Of a stretch of 64,000 bases of DNA, positions 53,645 to 62,639 are shown piece after piece; position 1 is the stretch's first letter; the number at the start of each line of letters is the position of its first letter. The position numbers and the translations under genes are program-made. The notes under the pieces were generated by a model. The model did not search any database. It saw only the letters and a program-made list of their open reading frames with translations, and had not been told where the DNA came from. Source of the stretch: Xanthomonas translucens pv. cerealis (GTDB taxonomy: Bacteria > Pseudomonadota > Gammaproteobacteria > Xanthomonadales > Xanthomonadaceae); contig NZ_CP038228.1 of NCBI RefSeq assembly GCF_006838285.1, forward strand, positions 496,001 through 560,000, in the 5' to 3' direction.

Positions 53645-54696
53645 GCGCGGCGGCCACGCAATCGCCGAGCGCGCCGCGGCTGCCGGCGCGCATCATCGCC
53701 CACCCGCTGTTCTGGCCGCTGGCGACGCTGGCGCTGCTGCTGCTCGGCAACGGCCTGTGGAATCCCGGCTTCCTGGCGCTGCAATGGCGCGACGGGCACC
53801 TGTACGGCAACCTGGTGGACATCGGCAATCGCGCCGCACCGCTGGCGCTGGTCGCGCTGGGCATGACCCTGGTGATCGCGGTGCGCGGCCTGGACATCTC
53901 GGTCGGCGCGGTGGTGGCGATCGCCGCGACGGTGGCGGCATGGATGATCGGCGGCGGCGAACACAGCCGCTTCCCGCTGTGGGCGGTGATCGTAGCGCCG
54001 CTGCTGGTCGCCGCGGCGTGCGGACTGTGGAACGGGTTGCTGGTGGTCAAGGTCGGCATGCAGCCGATCATCGCCACGCTGATTCTGATGGTGGCCGGGC
54101 GCGGCGTGGCGCAGCTGATCGGCGACGGCCAGATCCTGACCATCTACCACCCGCCGTATTTCTATCTCGGCAACGGCTTCCTGCTCGGCCTGCCGTTCGC
54201 GCTGTTCGTGGTCGCGGCGGTGTTCGTGGCGTTGCAGCTGCTGCTCGGGCGCACCGCGCTGGGCCTGTTCGTGCGCGCGATCGGGCACAACCCGCGCGCG
54301 GCGCGGGTGGCCGGGATCAAGGCGCGGCTGATCACGGTGCTGCTGTACGTGTTCTGCGCGTTCAGCGCCGGCCTGGCCGGGTTGCTGATCAGCTCCAACG
54401 TCAAGAGCGCCGACGCCAACAACGCCGGCCAGCTGATGGAGCTGGACGCGATCCTGGCGGTCACCCTCGGCGGCACCCTGCTCGACGGCGGCCGCTTCAG
54501 CCTGGCCGGCAGCCTGATCGGCGCGCTGATCATCCAGACCCTGACCGCGACGATCTACGCGATCGGCGTGCCGGCGCAGGTCAACATGCTGATCAAGGCG
54601 CTGCTGGTGTTCGCGGTGATGCTGCTGCAGTCGCCGCAGTTCCGCGCCAGTGTGCGCGGCTGGGTGCGGCGTGCCGAGCCGGGAGCGCGGCGATGA
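53641..54696 (+). CDS. ytfT: Sugar ABC transporter permease (YtfT-like)
   Basis: Inner-membrane permease of the CUT2 importer, 351 residues, about eight to ten transmembrane helices. The family motif region VIAVRGLDISVGAVVAIA and the coupling-type loop AIGHNPRAARVAGIK are visible. The ATG overlaps the ATPase stop (ATGA), and its end overlaps the second permease by 4 nt. The two permeases presumably form a heterodimer. Confidence 0.93.
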   Translation: MSAAATQSPSAPRLPARIIAHPLFWPLATLALLLLGNGLWNPGFLALQWRDGHLYGNLVDIGNRAAPLALVALGMTLVIAVRGLDISVGAVVAIAATVAAWMIGGGEHSRFPLWAVIVAPLLVAAACGLWNGLLVVKVGMQPIIATLILMVAGRGVAQLIGDGQILTIYHPPYFYLGNGFLLGLPFALFVVAAVFVALQLLLGRTALGLFVRAIGHNPRAARVAGIKARLITVLLYVFCAFSAGLAGLLISSNVKSADANNAGQLMELDAILAVTLGGTLLDGGRFSLAGSLIGALIIQTLTATIYAIGVPAQVNMLIKALLVFAVMLLQSPQFRASVRGWVRRAEPGARR

Positions 54697-55721
54697 GCGC
54701 GGCCGGGGCGCCGATCCAGACCGCGCGCGGCCTGCGCCGCGTCGGCACGCTGCTGCACGGCGCGCGCCTGCCGCTGGCGATCACCGTGGCCCTGTTCATG
54801 GCCATGCTCGGCGCCGGCGGCGTGCTCTACGACGGCTTCCTGTCGCCGCAGGTGTTCGCCAATCTGCTGATCGACAACGCCTTCCTGTGCATCGCCGCGG
54901 TCGGCATGACGTTCGTGATCCTCAGCGGCGGCATCGACCTGTCGGTGGGCGCGGTGATCGCGTTCAGCACCGTGCTGTCGGCGTCGCTGGTGCAGCGCCA
55001 TGACTGGTCGCCGCTGGCGGCGATCCCGCTGCTGCTGCTGCTCGGGGCGCTGTTCGGCGCGTTCATGGGCACGCTGATCCAGCGCTACCGGCTGCAGCCG
55101 TTCGTGGTGACCCTGGCCGGCATGTTCCTGGCGCGCGGCGCCAGCTACCTGATCAGCGTCGATTCGATCCCGATCGACGATGCGTTGTACGTGGCCATCG
55201 CCCAGTTCCGCGTGCCGATCGGCGCCGGCGCCTCGCTGTCGATCGGCGCGCTGATCGCGCTGGCCACGGTGGCGCTGGGCATGTGGCTGGCGCACTGTAC
55301 GCGCTTCGGCCGCTGCGTGTACGCGCTGGGCGGGAGCGAAGCTTCGGCGCGGCTGATGGGCCTGCCGGTGGCCGCCACCCAGGTCAAGGTCTACGCCTTC
55401 AGCGGCTTCTGTTCGGCGCTGGCCGGGGTGGTGTGCACGTTCTACATGCTGTCCGGCTACAGCCTGCATGCGCTCGGCCTGGAGCTGGACGCGATCGCCG
55501 CGGTGGTGATCGGCGGCAGCTTGCTGGCCGGCGGCAGCGGCTACGTGATCGGCACGCTGTTCGGCGTGCTGATGCTGGGCGTGATCCAGACCCTGATCGT
55601 GTTCGACGGCACGCTCAGCTCGTGGTGGACGCGCATCGTGATCGGCGCGCTGCTGCTGTTGTTCTGCCTGCTGCAGCGCGTGTTGACCCGGCGCATGCCG
55701 GATGCGGGAGCGGACGCATGA
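54693..55721 (+). CDS. yjfF: Sugar ABC transporter permease (YjfF-like)
   Basis: Second permease of the importer, 342 residues, about eight to ten transmembrane helices. FVILSGGIDLSVGAVIAFS and ALGGSEASARLMGLPV are the permease motifs; MGTLIQRYRLQPFVVTLAGM matches the YjfF group. It is tightly coupled: ATG within the ytfT stop, and its own stop overlapping the GH127 start (ATGA). Confidence 0.93.
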   Translation: MSAAGAPIQTARGLRRVGTLLHGARLPLAITVALFMAMLGAGGVLYDGFLSPQVFANLLIDNAFLCIAAVGMTFVILSGGIDLSVGAVIAFSTVLSASLVQRHDWSPLAAIPLLLLLGALFGAFMGTLIQRYRLQPFVVTLAGMFLARGASYLISVDSIPIDDALYVAIAQFRVPIGAGASLSIGALIALATVALGMWLAHCTRFGRCVYALGGSEASARLMGLPVAATQVKVYAFSGFCSALAGVVCTFYMLSGYSLHALGLELDAIAAVVIGGSLLAGGSGYVIGTLFGVLMLGVIQTLIVFDGTLSSWWTRIVIGALLLLFCLLQRVLTRRMPDAGADA

Positions 55722-57676
55722 CGGAGCATGAAGAGGCAGCCCTGGCCTGCACACGGCGCGATTTCCTGCACTACGGCGGCGCCTCGCTGGCCGCGCTGGG
55801 CCTGTTGACGCAGGGCGATGCGCTGGGCGCGGCAGTATCGGCGGTCATGCCGGAGCAGGCTAAACGGCAGCCGGCAGTGCAACTGCGCGAGCAGCCGTTC
55901 GCACTGGGCCAGGTGCAATTGCTCGACGGTCCGTTCCTGCAGGCACGCGAGCGCGACCGCCGCTACCTGATGTCGATTCCCAATGCGCGCCTGCTGCACA
56001 ACTTCCGGCTTGTCGCGGGCCTGGCCTCGGATGCCGAACCGTTGAGTGGTTGGGAATCACCGAAGTGCGAACTGCGCGGGCATTTCGCCGGCGGCCATTA
56101 CCTGTCCGCCTGCGCGCTGCTGTACGCCGCCACTGGCGATGCCGCGCTGAAGGACAAGGCCGATGCGCTGGTCGCCGAACTGGCGCGTTGCCAGCGCGAG
56201 GACGGTTATCTCGGTGCGTATCCGGCCGCGTTCTACGCGCGGCTGCGCCGCGGCGAGGACGTGTGGGTGCCGCTCTACACCGCGCACAAGATCCTGGCCG
56301 GGCACCTGGACATGGCCCGCCATGCCGGCAATGCGCAGGCGCTGCGCAGCGCGCAGCGCTTCGCCGACTGGCTGGGCGCGTGGATGGACGGCTGCGACGC
56401 CGCGCAGTGGCAGCACATCCTCGGCGTGGAGTTCGGCGGCGTGCACGAGTCGCTGCTGGAGCTGTCCCTGCTCAGCGGCGACGCCAGGTACCAGCGCTGG
56501 GCTACGCGCTACGAGCAGGCCTCGCTGCTGGAACCGCTGGCGCAGCAGCGCGACGCACTGGCCGGCCTGCACGCCAACACCCAGATCCCGAAGATCGTCG
56601 CTGCCGCGCGCGCCTACGAGATCGACGGCGAGCCGCGCCAGCGCCAGATCGCCGAATTCTTCTGGCGCACGGTCAGCGGCCACCATGCCTACTGCACCGG
56701 CGGCGTCAGCGACTTCGAGATGTTCGGCAAGCCCGACCACTTCGCCGGGCGCCTGAGCGGGCACAGCCACGAGTGCTGCTGCAGCTACAACATGCTCAAG
56801 CTGACCCGGCACCTGTACACCTGGCAGCCGGACGCGGCGCTGATGGATTACTACGAGCGCGTGCTGTTCAACGCGCGCCTGGGCACCCAGGACGAAGCCG
56901 GCATGATGATGTATTTCGTGCCGATGGATGCCGGTTACTGGAAGCTCTACAACACGCCGTTCGCCTCGTTCTGGTGCTGCACCGGTACCGGCGTGGAAGA
57001 GTTCGCCAAGAGCAACGACAGCATCTATTTTCGCGACGATGCCGGCCTCACCGTCAACCTGTTCATCGCCTCGCAGCTGGATTGGCCCGAGCGCGGCCTG
57101 CGCGTGGTGCAGCGCACCCGGTTCCCGCAGCAGGAAGGCACCGCGCTGGAGTTCCAGTGCAAGCGCCCGCAGCAGATGACGCTGCGCCTGCGCATCCCGT
57201 ATTGGGCCACCCAGGGCGTGCGCCTGCGCATCAACGGCAAGGCGCAGGCGGTCAAGGCGACACCTGGCAGCTATCTGGCGCTGCAGCGCCGTTTCGCCGA
57301 CGGCGACCGCATCGAACTGGACCTGCCGATGGCGCTGCACGCCGCGCCGCTGCCCGACGAACCCAGCCTGCAGGCGATGATGTACGGCCCGCTGGTGCTG
57401 GCCGCGCAGCTGGGCAGCGACGGCATCGATCCGGCGCAGCTGCACGTGTCCGACCAGCGGCCGTCGTTGAACAGGATCGTCGGCCGCCAGCTGCCGGCGG
57501 TGTATTTCGCGCCAGAACAATTGTGGGCGCGCAAGCGTGAAGGCATGGAGCAGGTGTTCGAGGCCGACGGCATCGAAGGCCCGATCACTCTGGTGCCGTT
57601 CTACCGCATCGCCCACGAGCGCTATGCGGTCTATTGCCGAGCGAGGCCGGCATGGGAAAAGAACCCGCAATTTTGA
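55718..57676 (+). CDS. GH127 (DUF1680) family beta-L-arabinofuranosidase
   Basis: Predicted exported glycoside hydrolase of 652 residues that removes beta-L-arabinofuranose, as found on plant hydroxyproline-rich glycoproteins and pectin side chains. A twin-arginine signal (TRRDFLHYGGASLAALGLL) points to Tat export. The conserved core is present: VPLYTAHKILAGHLDMA, GVHESLLELS, the Cys-rich zinc site SHECCCSYNMLK and the catalytic-Cys motif FWCCTGTGVEE. It is embedded in the arabinose operon, overlapping the upstream permease by 4 nt and the GH97 gene by 25 nt. Confidence 0.9.
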   Translation: MTEHEEAALACTRRDFLHYGGASLAALGLLTQGDALGAAVSAVMPEQAKRQPAVQLREQPFALGQVQLLDGPFLQARERDRRYLMSIPNARLLHNFRLVAGLASDAEPLSGWESPKCELRGHFAGGHYLSACALLYAATGDAALKDKADALVAELARCQREDGYLGAYPAAFYARLRRGEDVWVPLYTAHKILAGHLDMARHAGNAQALRSAQRFADWLGAWMDGCDAAQWQHILGVEFGGVHESLLELSLLSGDARYQRWATRYEQASLLEPLAQQRDALAGLHANTQIPKIVAAARAYEIDGEPRQRQIAEFFWRTVSGHHAYCTGGVSDFEMFGKPDHFAGRLSGHSHECCCSYNMLKLTRHLYTWQPDAALMDYYERVLFNARLGTQDEAGMMMYFVPMDAGYWKLYNTPFASFWCCTGTGVEEFAKSNDSIYFRDDAGLTVNLFIASQLDWPERGLRVVQRTRFPQQEGTALEFQCKRPQQMTLRLRIPYWATQGVRLRINGKAQAVKATPGSYLALQRRFADGDRIELDLPMALHAAPLPDEPSLQAMMYGPLVLAAQLGSDGIDPAQLHVSDQRPSLNRIVGRQLPAVYFAPEQLWARKREGMEQVFEADGIEGPITLVPFYRIAHERYAVYCRARPAWEKNPQF

Positions 57677-59643
57677 GCCGCCGGTGCTGGGGCGCGGCGA
57701 TGATCGCCGCGGCCTGGGTGTTGCTGCTGTGCGCGCTGCCGGCGCTGGCCGCCGAGCGCATGGTCGGCGACGTGCTCAGCCCGGACGCCATGCTGCGCGC
57801 GCAAGTGAGCGTGGACGCGGCCGGCAGCGCGCACTACCGCGTGCTGCGCGACGGGCGCGAGGTACTGCTGCGCTCGCGGCTGGGCCTGGTCCGCGACGAT
57901 GCCGATTTCTCCAAGGGCCTGCGCCTGCGCGCGGTGTCGCCGGTCGAGCCGGTGCACGATCGCTACGCACTGCTGACCGGCAAGCGGCGCATCAACGACT
58001 ACTGCGCCAACCGCCGCGTGTTCTCCTGGCGCGGCGCCAACGGCGAGCGCCTGCAGATCGAATTCCAGGTCTCCGACGATGGCGTCGCGTTCCGCTACGC
58101 CTTTCCGCAGCGCGATCCGAACATCCGTGAGCTGCGCGAGGACGCCACCACGTTTCGCTTCGCCGCCGCCACTCGCGCCTGGCTGCAGCCGATGTCGCCG
58201 GCCAAGACCGGCTTCGGCAGGACCAATCCCTCGTACGAGGAGTACTACCTGCAGGACATCGGCGTCGGCACGCCGTCGCCGCTCGTCGCCGGCTGGGTGT
58301 ATCCGGCCTTGTTCCGTCATGAGGCGGACTGGGTCCTGCTCAGCGAGGGCTCGCTCGGCCGCGGCCACGCCGGCAGTCGCCTGCGCGAGGTCGCCGACGC
58401 GCCCGGCGAGTACGCGATCGGCATGCCCGACCCGCGCGAGGCGCTGCCCGGCGGCGCCGCCAATCCGCGCTTCGCGCTGCCGTGGCGCTCGCCGTGGCGC
58501 ATCGTCGCGGTCGGCAGCCTGAAGACCATCGCCGAGTCCACGCTCGGTACCGACCTGGCCGACCCGCCCGCGGCAGCGCAGGCCGCGCCGCCGCAGCCGG
58601 GCAAGGCGGCGTGGAGCTGGCCGCTGCTCGGCGATGGCGCCACCACCTTCGCCGTGCAGAAGCGCTACATCGACTTCGCTGCGCGCATGGGCTGGCGCTA
58701 TACCTTGATCGACGCCTTGTGGGACACCCAGATCGGTGAGGACAAGCTGCGCGAACTGATCGACTACGCGCGCGGCAAGCAGGTCGCGATCCTGCTCTGG
58801 TACAACTCGGCCGGCAGCTGGAACGAAGCGCCGCAGACCCCGCGCGACCGCATGCTGACCCACGCCAGCCGCATCCGCGAGTTCGCGCGGCTCAAGGCGA
58901 TGGGCGTGGCCGGGGTGAAGATCGACTTCTTCGGTGGCGACGGGCAGTCGATGATCGGCTATTACCTGGACATCATGCAGGACGCCGCGCCGTACGGGCT
59001 GATGCTCAACTTCCATGGTGCCACCTTGCCGCGCGGCTGGCAGCGCACCTGGCCGGACCTGATGACGATGGAGGCGGTGCGCGGCCTGGAATTCGCCACC
59101 TTCGAGCAGGCCAATGCCGACCAGGTGCCGGCGCATGCGGCGATGCTGCCGTTCGCGCGCAACGTGTTCGACCCGATGGACTTCACCCCGCTGGCCCTGG
59201 TCAAGCTCAACGACAAGGTGCAGCGCCGCACCACGCCGGGCTTCGAGCTGGCCGAGACGGTGCTGTTCGTGTCCGGCATCCAGCATTACGCCGAGACCCC
59301 GGAGAATCTGGAGAAGGCCGCGCCGGAGGTGCAGGCGCTGCTGCGCGAGCTGCCCTCGGTGTGGGACGACAGCCGCTATGTGGACGGCTATCCCGGCCGC
59401 TTCGCGGTGTTCGCGCGGCGCGGCGGCACGCGCTGGTACGTGGCCGGCGTCAACGCCGATGCGCAGCCGCGCACGCTGCGCCTGAACCTGGCGGAGCTGG
59501 GCGTGGCCGGCCGTGGCGCCCGCCTGATCGCCGATGGCGACGGCCCGCTGGGGCTGGCCAGCCGTCGCATCGAGGTAGGGCCGGCGCAGATCGTGGACGT
59601 GGCAGTGCCGGCGCGCGGCGGCTTCGTGCTGCAGTTCGACTGA
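57652..59643 (+). CDS. GH97 family glycoside hydrolase
   Basis: Predicted periplasmic glycosidase of 663 residues. After a signal peptide (AAWVLLLCALPALAAE) come an N-terminal beta-sandwich, a catalytic barrel (AWSWPLLGDGATTFAVQKRY, IDFAARMGWRYTLIDALWD) and a C-terminal beta domain. GVAGVKIDFFGGDGQSM resembles the nucleophile region of retaining GH97 alpha-galactosidases, so a retaining alpha-galactosidase or related activity is more likely than an inverting alpha-glucosidase. The start MGKEPAIL was chosen for GAGG 5 nt upstream. Last gene of the operon. Confidence 0.88.
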   Translation: MGKEPAILSRRCWGAAMIAAAWVLLLCALPALAAERMVGDVLSPDAMLRAQVSVDAAGSAHYRVLRDGREVLLRSRLGLVRDDADFSKGLRLRAVSPVEPVHDRYALLTGKRRINDYCANRRVFSWRGANGERLQIEFQVSDDGVAFRYAFPQRDPNIRELREDATTFRFAAATRAWLQPMSPAKTGFGRTNPSYEEYYLQDIGVGTPSPLVAGWVYPALFRHEADWVLLSEGSLGRGHAGSRLREVADAPGEYAIGMPDPREALPGGAANPRFALPWRSPWRIVAVGSLKTIAESTLGTDLADPPAAAQAAPPQPGKAAWSWPLLGDGATTFAVQKRYIDFAARMGWRYTLIDALWDTQIGEDKLRELIDYARGKQVAILLWYNSAGSWNEAPQTPRDRMLTHASRIREFARLKAMGVAGVKIDFFGGDGQSMIGYYLDIMQDAAPYGLMLNFHGATLPRGWQRTWPDLMTMEAVRGLEFATFEQANADQVPAHAAMLPFARNVFDPMDFTPLALVKLNDKVQRRTTPGFELAETVLFVSGIQHYAETPENLEKAAPEVQALLRELPSVWDDSRYVDGYPGRFAVFARRGGTRWYVAGVNADAQPRTLRLNLAELGVAGRGARLIADGDGPLGLASRRIEVGPAQIVDVAVPARGGFVLQFD

Positions 59644-59718
59644 GCGCGCTCGCCGCTGCCGGCGGCGCAGGCCGGCATGCGCCAGCATAGAATTGGCGCT
59701 CGCGACAGGAGCGCTGCC

Positions 59719-60339
59719 ATGCTGACGATCTGGGGCCGACACAATTCGAGCAATGTGCGCAAGGTGCTGTGGTGCGCCGAGGAAATCGGCGTGGCCTATG
59801 AATCGATCGAGGCCGGCGGCGCGTTCGGCAAGACCGCCGATCCGGCCTACCGCGCATTGAATCCCAACGGCCTGGTGCCGGCGATCGAGGACGACGGCCT
59901 GGCGCTGTGGGAATCCAACGCCATCGTGCGCTACCTGGCCGCGCGCTATGCGCCGGACACGCTGTATCCGCAGCATCCGGCCACGCGCGCGCGTGGCGAC
60001 AAGTGGATGGACTGGACCACCTCCAGCTTCGCCGGCGCGTTCCGCGACCTGTTCTGGGGCACGCTGCGCACCGCGCCCGAGGCGCGCGACGAGGCCAGGA
60101 TCGCCGCGGCGCTGGCGCGATCTGGCCAATTGCTGGGCATGGCCGATGCGGCGCTGGCGCAGCAACCCTGGCTGTCGGGCGCGCAGTTCGCGATGGGCGA
60201 CATCCCGCTGGGCAGCTTCGCCTACGCCTGGTTCGAGATGCCGATCGAACGGCCGGCGCTGCCGCATCTGCAGGACTGGTACGCACGCCTGCAGCAGCGT
60301 CCGGCTTACCGCAAGGGCGTGATGACGGCGCTGACCTGA
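59719..60339 (+). CDS. Glutathione S-transferase family protein
   Basis: Cytoplasmic GST-like protein of 206 residues. The N-terminal thioredoxin-like domain has GRHNSSNVRKVLWCAEE at the active-site loop, NPNGLVPAIEDDG with the cis-Pro, and LWESNAIVRYLA (the Glu-Ser glutathione site). The C-terminal domain is helical. AGGAG lies 7 nt before the ATG at 59719. It stands alone between GH97 and the DUF4261 gene. The substrate is unknown. Confidence 0.9.
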   Translation: MLTIWGRHNSSNVRKVLWCAEEIGVAYESIEAGGAFGKTADPAYRALNPNGLVPAIEDDGLALWESNAIVRYLAARYAPDTLYPQHPATRARGDKWMDWTTSSFAGAFRDLFWGTLRTAPEARDEARIAAALARSGQLLGMADAALAQQPWLSGAQFAMGDIPLGSFAYAWFEMPIERPALPHLQDWYARLQQRPAYRKGVMTALT

Positions 60340-60436
60340 GGATGGTTTGTCCCCGGCCAGCGCTGCCGTGCCTGTTTCGCTGCGGCGGCCATTCCGCTCA
60401 AGCGCATCCGATACCTGACGGCAAGGAGCCGCCACC

Positions 60437-61156
60437 GTGATCGAAACCCCCAAAATCGTGCTGTGCATTCCCGGCCCATGGCCGGACCGCCCGGATCTGC
60501 TCGCGCGCATCGTCCGCGACAGCGGTGGCTATCTGTTCGCCGGGCAGGTTCTGCTGCATCTGCAAAGCGGCGACGCATTCGAACTGCAATACGAGCCGCG
60601 CGACCCGCGCATGGCGGCCGCGTTCGCTGCCGCCGGGCCGCATTGGCTCGACTCCGACGACATGGCGCGCATCCACGCGCATGCCTCGGTCGTGTATCTG
60701 ATCGGCGATGGCGGTTCCCGGGCGCGCGCCGAGGCGATGATGCTGGCGGCCGCGGCGCTGCTGGATGCCGGCGGCCTGGGGGTGAAGGTCGAGAGCAGCG
60801 GCGTGGCGCACGGCCCGGGCGCGTGGCGCCAGCTGTGCGCAGACCTGGCCTTGTTCAGCGCCCATCGTGCGTATGTGTTGAACCTCACCGGCGAGCAGGT
60901 GCATTCCTGCGGCATGCACCAGTTCGGCATGAAGGACGCGATCGTCGCGGCGCAGGCGGCAGACGACCCGGTCGCGCTGCTGCACACCTTCACCTGGTAT
61001 CTGTTCACCGAAGCGCCGCCGATGCGCGAGGGCCACACCTTCGCCGTCGCGGAGGATGCGCCGCGCTACCGGCTCGATGCCGAACCCAGCGCCCAGTTCC
61101 AGCCCGGCGACCTGTTCGCCAATCCTTACGGGCTATGGCGGCTGACGCCGTTGTGA
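60437..61156 (+). CDS. DUF4261 domain protein
   Basis: Cytoplasmic protein of 239 residues, assigned to DUF4261 from its overall pattern: an N-terminal PKIVLCIPGPWPDRPDL, a middle MLAAAALLDAGGLGVKVES and a C-terminal block with ALLHTFTWYLF and EDAPRYRLDAEPSAQF. The function of the family is not established. AAGGAG is visible about 10 nt before the ATG. No operon partners. Confidence 0.7.
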   Translation: MIETPKIVLCIPGPWPDRPDLLARIVRDSGGYLFAGQVLLHLQSGDAFELQYEPRDPRMAAAFAAAGPHWLDSDDMARIHAHASVVYLIGDGGSRARAEAMMLAAAALLDAGGLGVKVESSGVAHGPGAWRQLCADLALFSAHRAYVLNLTGEQVHSCGMHQFGMKDAIVAAQAADDPVALLHTFTWYLFTEAPPMREGHTFAVAEDAPRYRLDAEPSAQFQPGDLFANPYGLWRLTPL

Positions 61157-61182
61157 GCCGGCAATTCAAGCTGCACGTGTAG

Positions 61183-61196
61183 GAGGCTTCAGCCTC
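61183..61196. repeat. Single REP-like element
   Basis: GAGGCT-TC-AGCCTC preceded by TGTAG, the same type of element as at 47165-47415. It lies 27 nt after the DUF4261 gene. Confidence 0.6.
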
Positions 61197-61278
61197 GACA
61201 GGGCTTCACCGGCACCCCGTCACCGTCGCGACGGCCGCATGACACGCGGCCGACTGCAAAGACAGCAGGCGAACCCGC

Positions 61279-61545
61279 TCAACGCGGCGCATGCACCGTC
61301 GCCGCCACCAGGCGCATCACCAGCGGCCGCACCAACAGAATGCAGCAGAACGCGGTCGGCATCGCCAGTCGGTACGCCCCGAGCACGCGCTGCAGATAGC
61401 CGTCGCCGAGGCCGGCATCGGCTGCGGTGATCACCAGGCACATCAGCATGGCCATGATCGCGGCCATGTAGAAGGCGAACACGAACGGGGCGGCGCGCAG
61501 GCCCAGTTTCAGGCGGCGTGGCGCGGCGATATCGAAATCCTGCAT
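61279..61545 (-). CDS. DUF2798 family small membrane protein
   Basis: Inner-membrane protein of 88 residues with two transmembrane helices (FVFAFYMAAIMAMLMCLVIT; AMPTAFCCILLVRPLVMRLV). The YxxxxAxxM-x-x-V pattern followed by a short loop and RPxVxxLV is typical of DUF2798. The function is not known. It is divergent from a LysR-type gene 144 nt away, a common sign of regulation by that neighbour. Confidence 0.75.
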   Translation of the reverse strand: MQDFDIAAPRRLKLGLRAAPFVFAFYMAAIMAMLMCLVITAADAGLGDGYLQRVLGAYRLAMPTAFCCILLVRPLVMRLVAATVHAPR

Positions 61546-61688
61546 GGGCGATGCCTCGGTGGTCGTTGCGGGCCGGACGGCTCGGGACGCGGCACGTTAG
61601 CAAGCTGATCGCAATGCCAGTAGGCGAGGGCGGCTTGCGACTTTGTAAACTGTAACTTACGAATGCATCGCGTATAGCTGTTTGCGTA

Positions 61689-62621
61689 GTGAACCTTCTC
61701 CAGTCCATCCGCAGCTTCATCCATACCGTCGAGGCCGGCAGCGTCGCCGGCGGCGCCAAGGCATTGGGCGTGAGCCCGGCGGCGGTGAGCCAGAACATCG
61801 CGCGGCTGGAGGCGCACCTGGGCGTGCGCCTGCTCAACCGCAGCACGCGCAGCCTGGCGCTGACCGAGCGCGGCGCGCTGTATCTGCAGCAGGTGCGGCG
61901 GGTGGAACTGGATCTGGAGCGCGCGCGGCAATCGGTGGCCGATCCGCATGCCGAGCCGGAAGGGCGGTTGCGCGTCGCCAGCACCGCCGCGTTCGGCCGG
62001 CATGTGCTGGCGCCGCTGTTGCCTGCGTTGGCGGCGCGGTATCCGCGCCTGTCGATCGAACTGCTGAGCGCTGATCATCGCGTCGACCACGCGCAGGAAG
62101 GCGTGGACGTCAGCATCCGTATTGAATCGCAATTGCAGGACGGCCTGGTCGCGCGTTGCATCGCCGCGGTGCCGTTCGTGTTCTGCGCGGCGCCGGAGTA
62201 CCTGGTGCGTGCCGGCACCCCGGCGACGCCGGAGCAATTGAAGGGCCACGCCTGCCTGTTGCTGCGCTGGGCTGTGGACGGCCGCTGCCTGCGCTGGGGT
62301 TTCGTCCGCGACGGGTTGCGCTTCGATGTCGATGTGACGCCGGCGCTGGTCGGCGACGACATCGACGCGCTCGCCGGCATGGCGGCGGCCGGTGGCGGCA
62401 TCACCCGGCTGGCCGCGTTCGTGGCCCAGCCTTACCTGCAGCGCGGCGCGTTGCGCGCCTTGTTCGAAGACGACGCAGCTGGCGCGGCCGACGCCGCGCC
62501 CGAACCGATGCGGCTGTACCTGTGCGTGGTCGACCGCCGCGATTTCACGCCGAAAGTGCGCGCCTTGCAGGAGCAGCTGGTCGCCGGCCTGCCGCCGGCG
62601 TGGCGCGTGCCCGCGGCATAG
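61689..62621 (+). CDS. LysR-family transcription regulator
   Basis: Predicted DNA-binding regulator of 310 residues starting with GTG. The winged helix is clear: LLQSIRSFIHTVEAGSVAG, ALGVSPAAVSQNIARLEAHL, LLNRSTRSLALTERG. The effector domain follows (GRLRVASTAAFGRHVLAPLL). It belongs to the large group of LysR proteins that often repress a divergent gene, here DUF2798. The longer frames inside it are shadows. Confidence 0.9.
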   Translation: MNLLQSIRSFIHTVEAGSVAGGAKALGVSPAAVSQNIARLEAHLGVRLLNRSTRSLALTERGALYLQQVRRVELDLERARQSVADPHAEPEGRLRVASTAAFGRHVLAPLLPALAARYPRLSIELLSADHRVDHAQEGVDVSIRIESQLQDGLVARCIAAVPFVFCAAPEYLVRAGTPATPEQLKGHACLLLRWAVDGRCLRWGFVRDGLRFDVDVTPALVGDDIDALAGMAAAGGGITRLAAFVAQPYLQRGALRALFEDDAAGAADAAPEPMRLYLCVVDRRDFTPKVRALQEQLVAGLPPAWRVPAA

Positions 62622-62639
62622 GCGCGGGCACGCGCCGCG

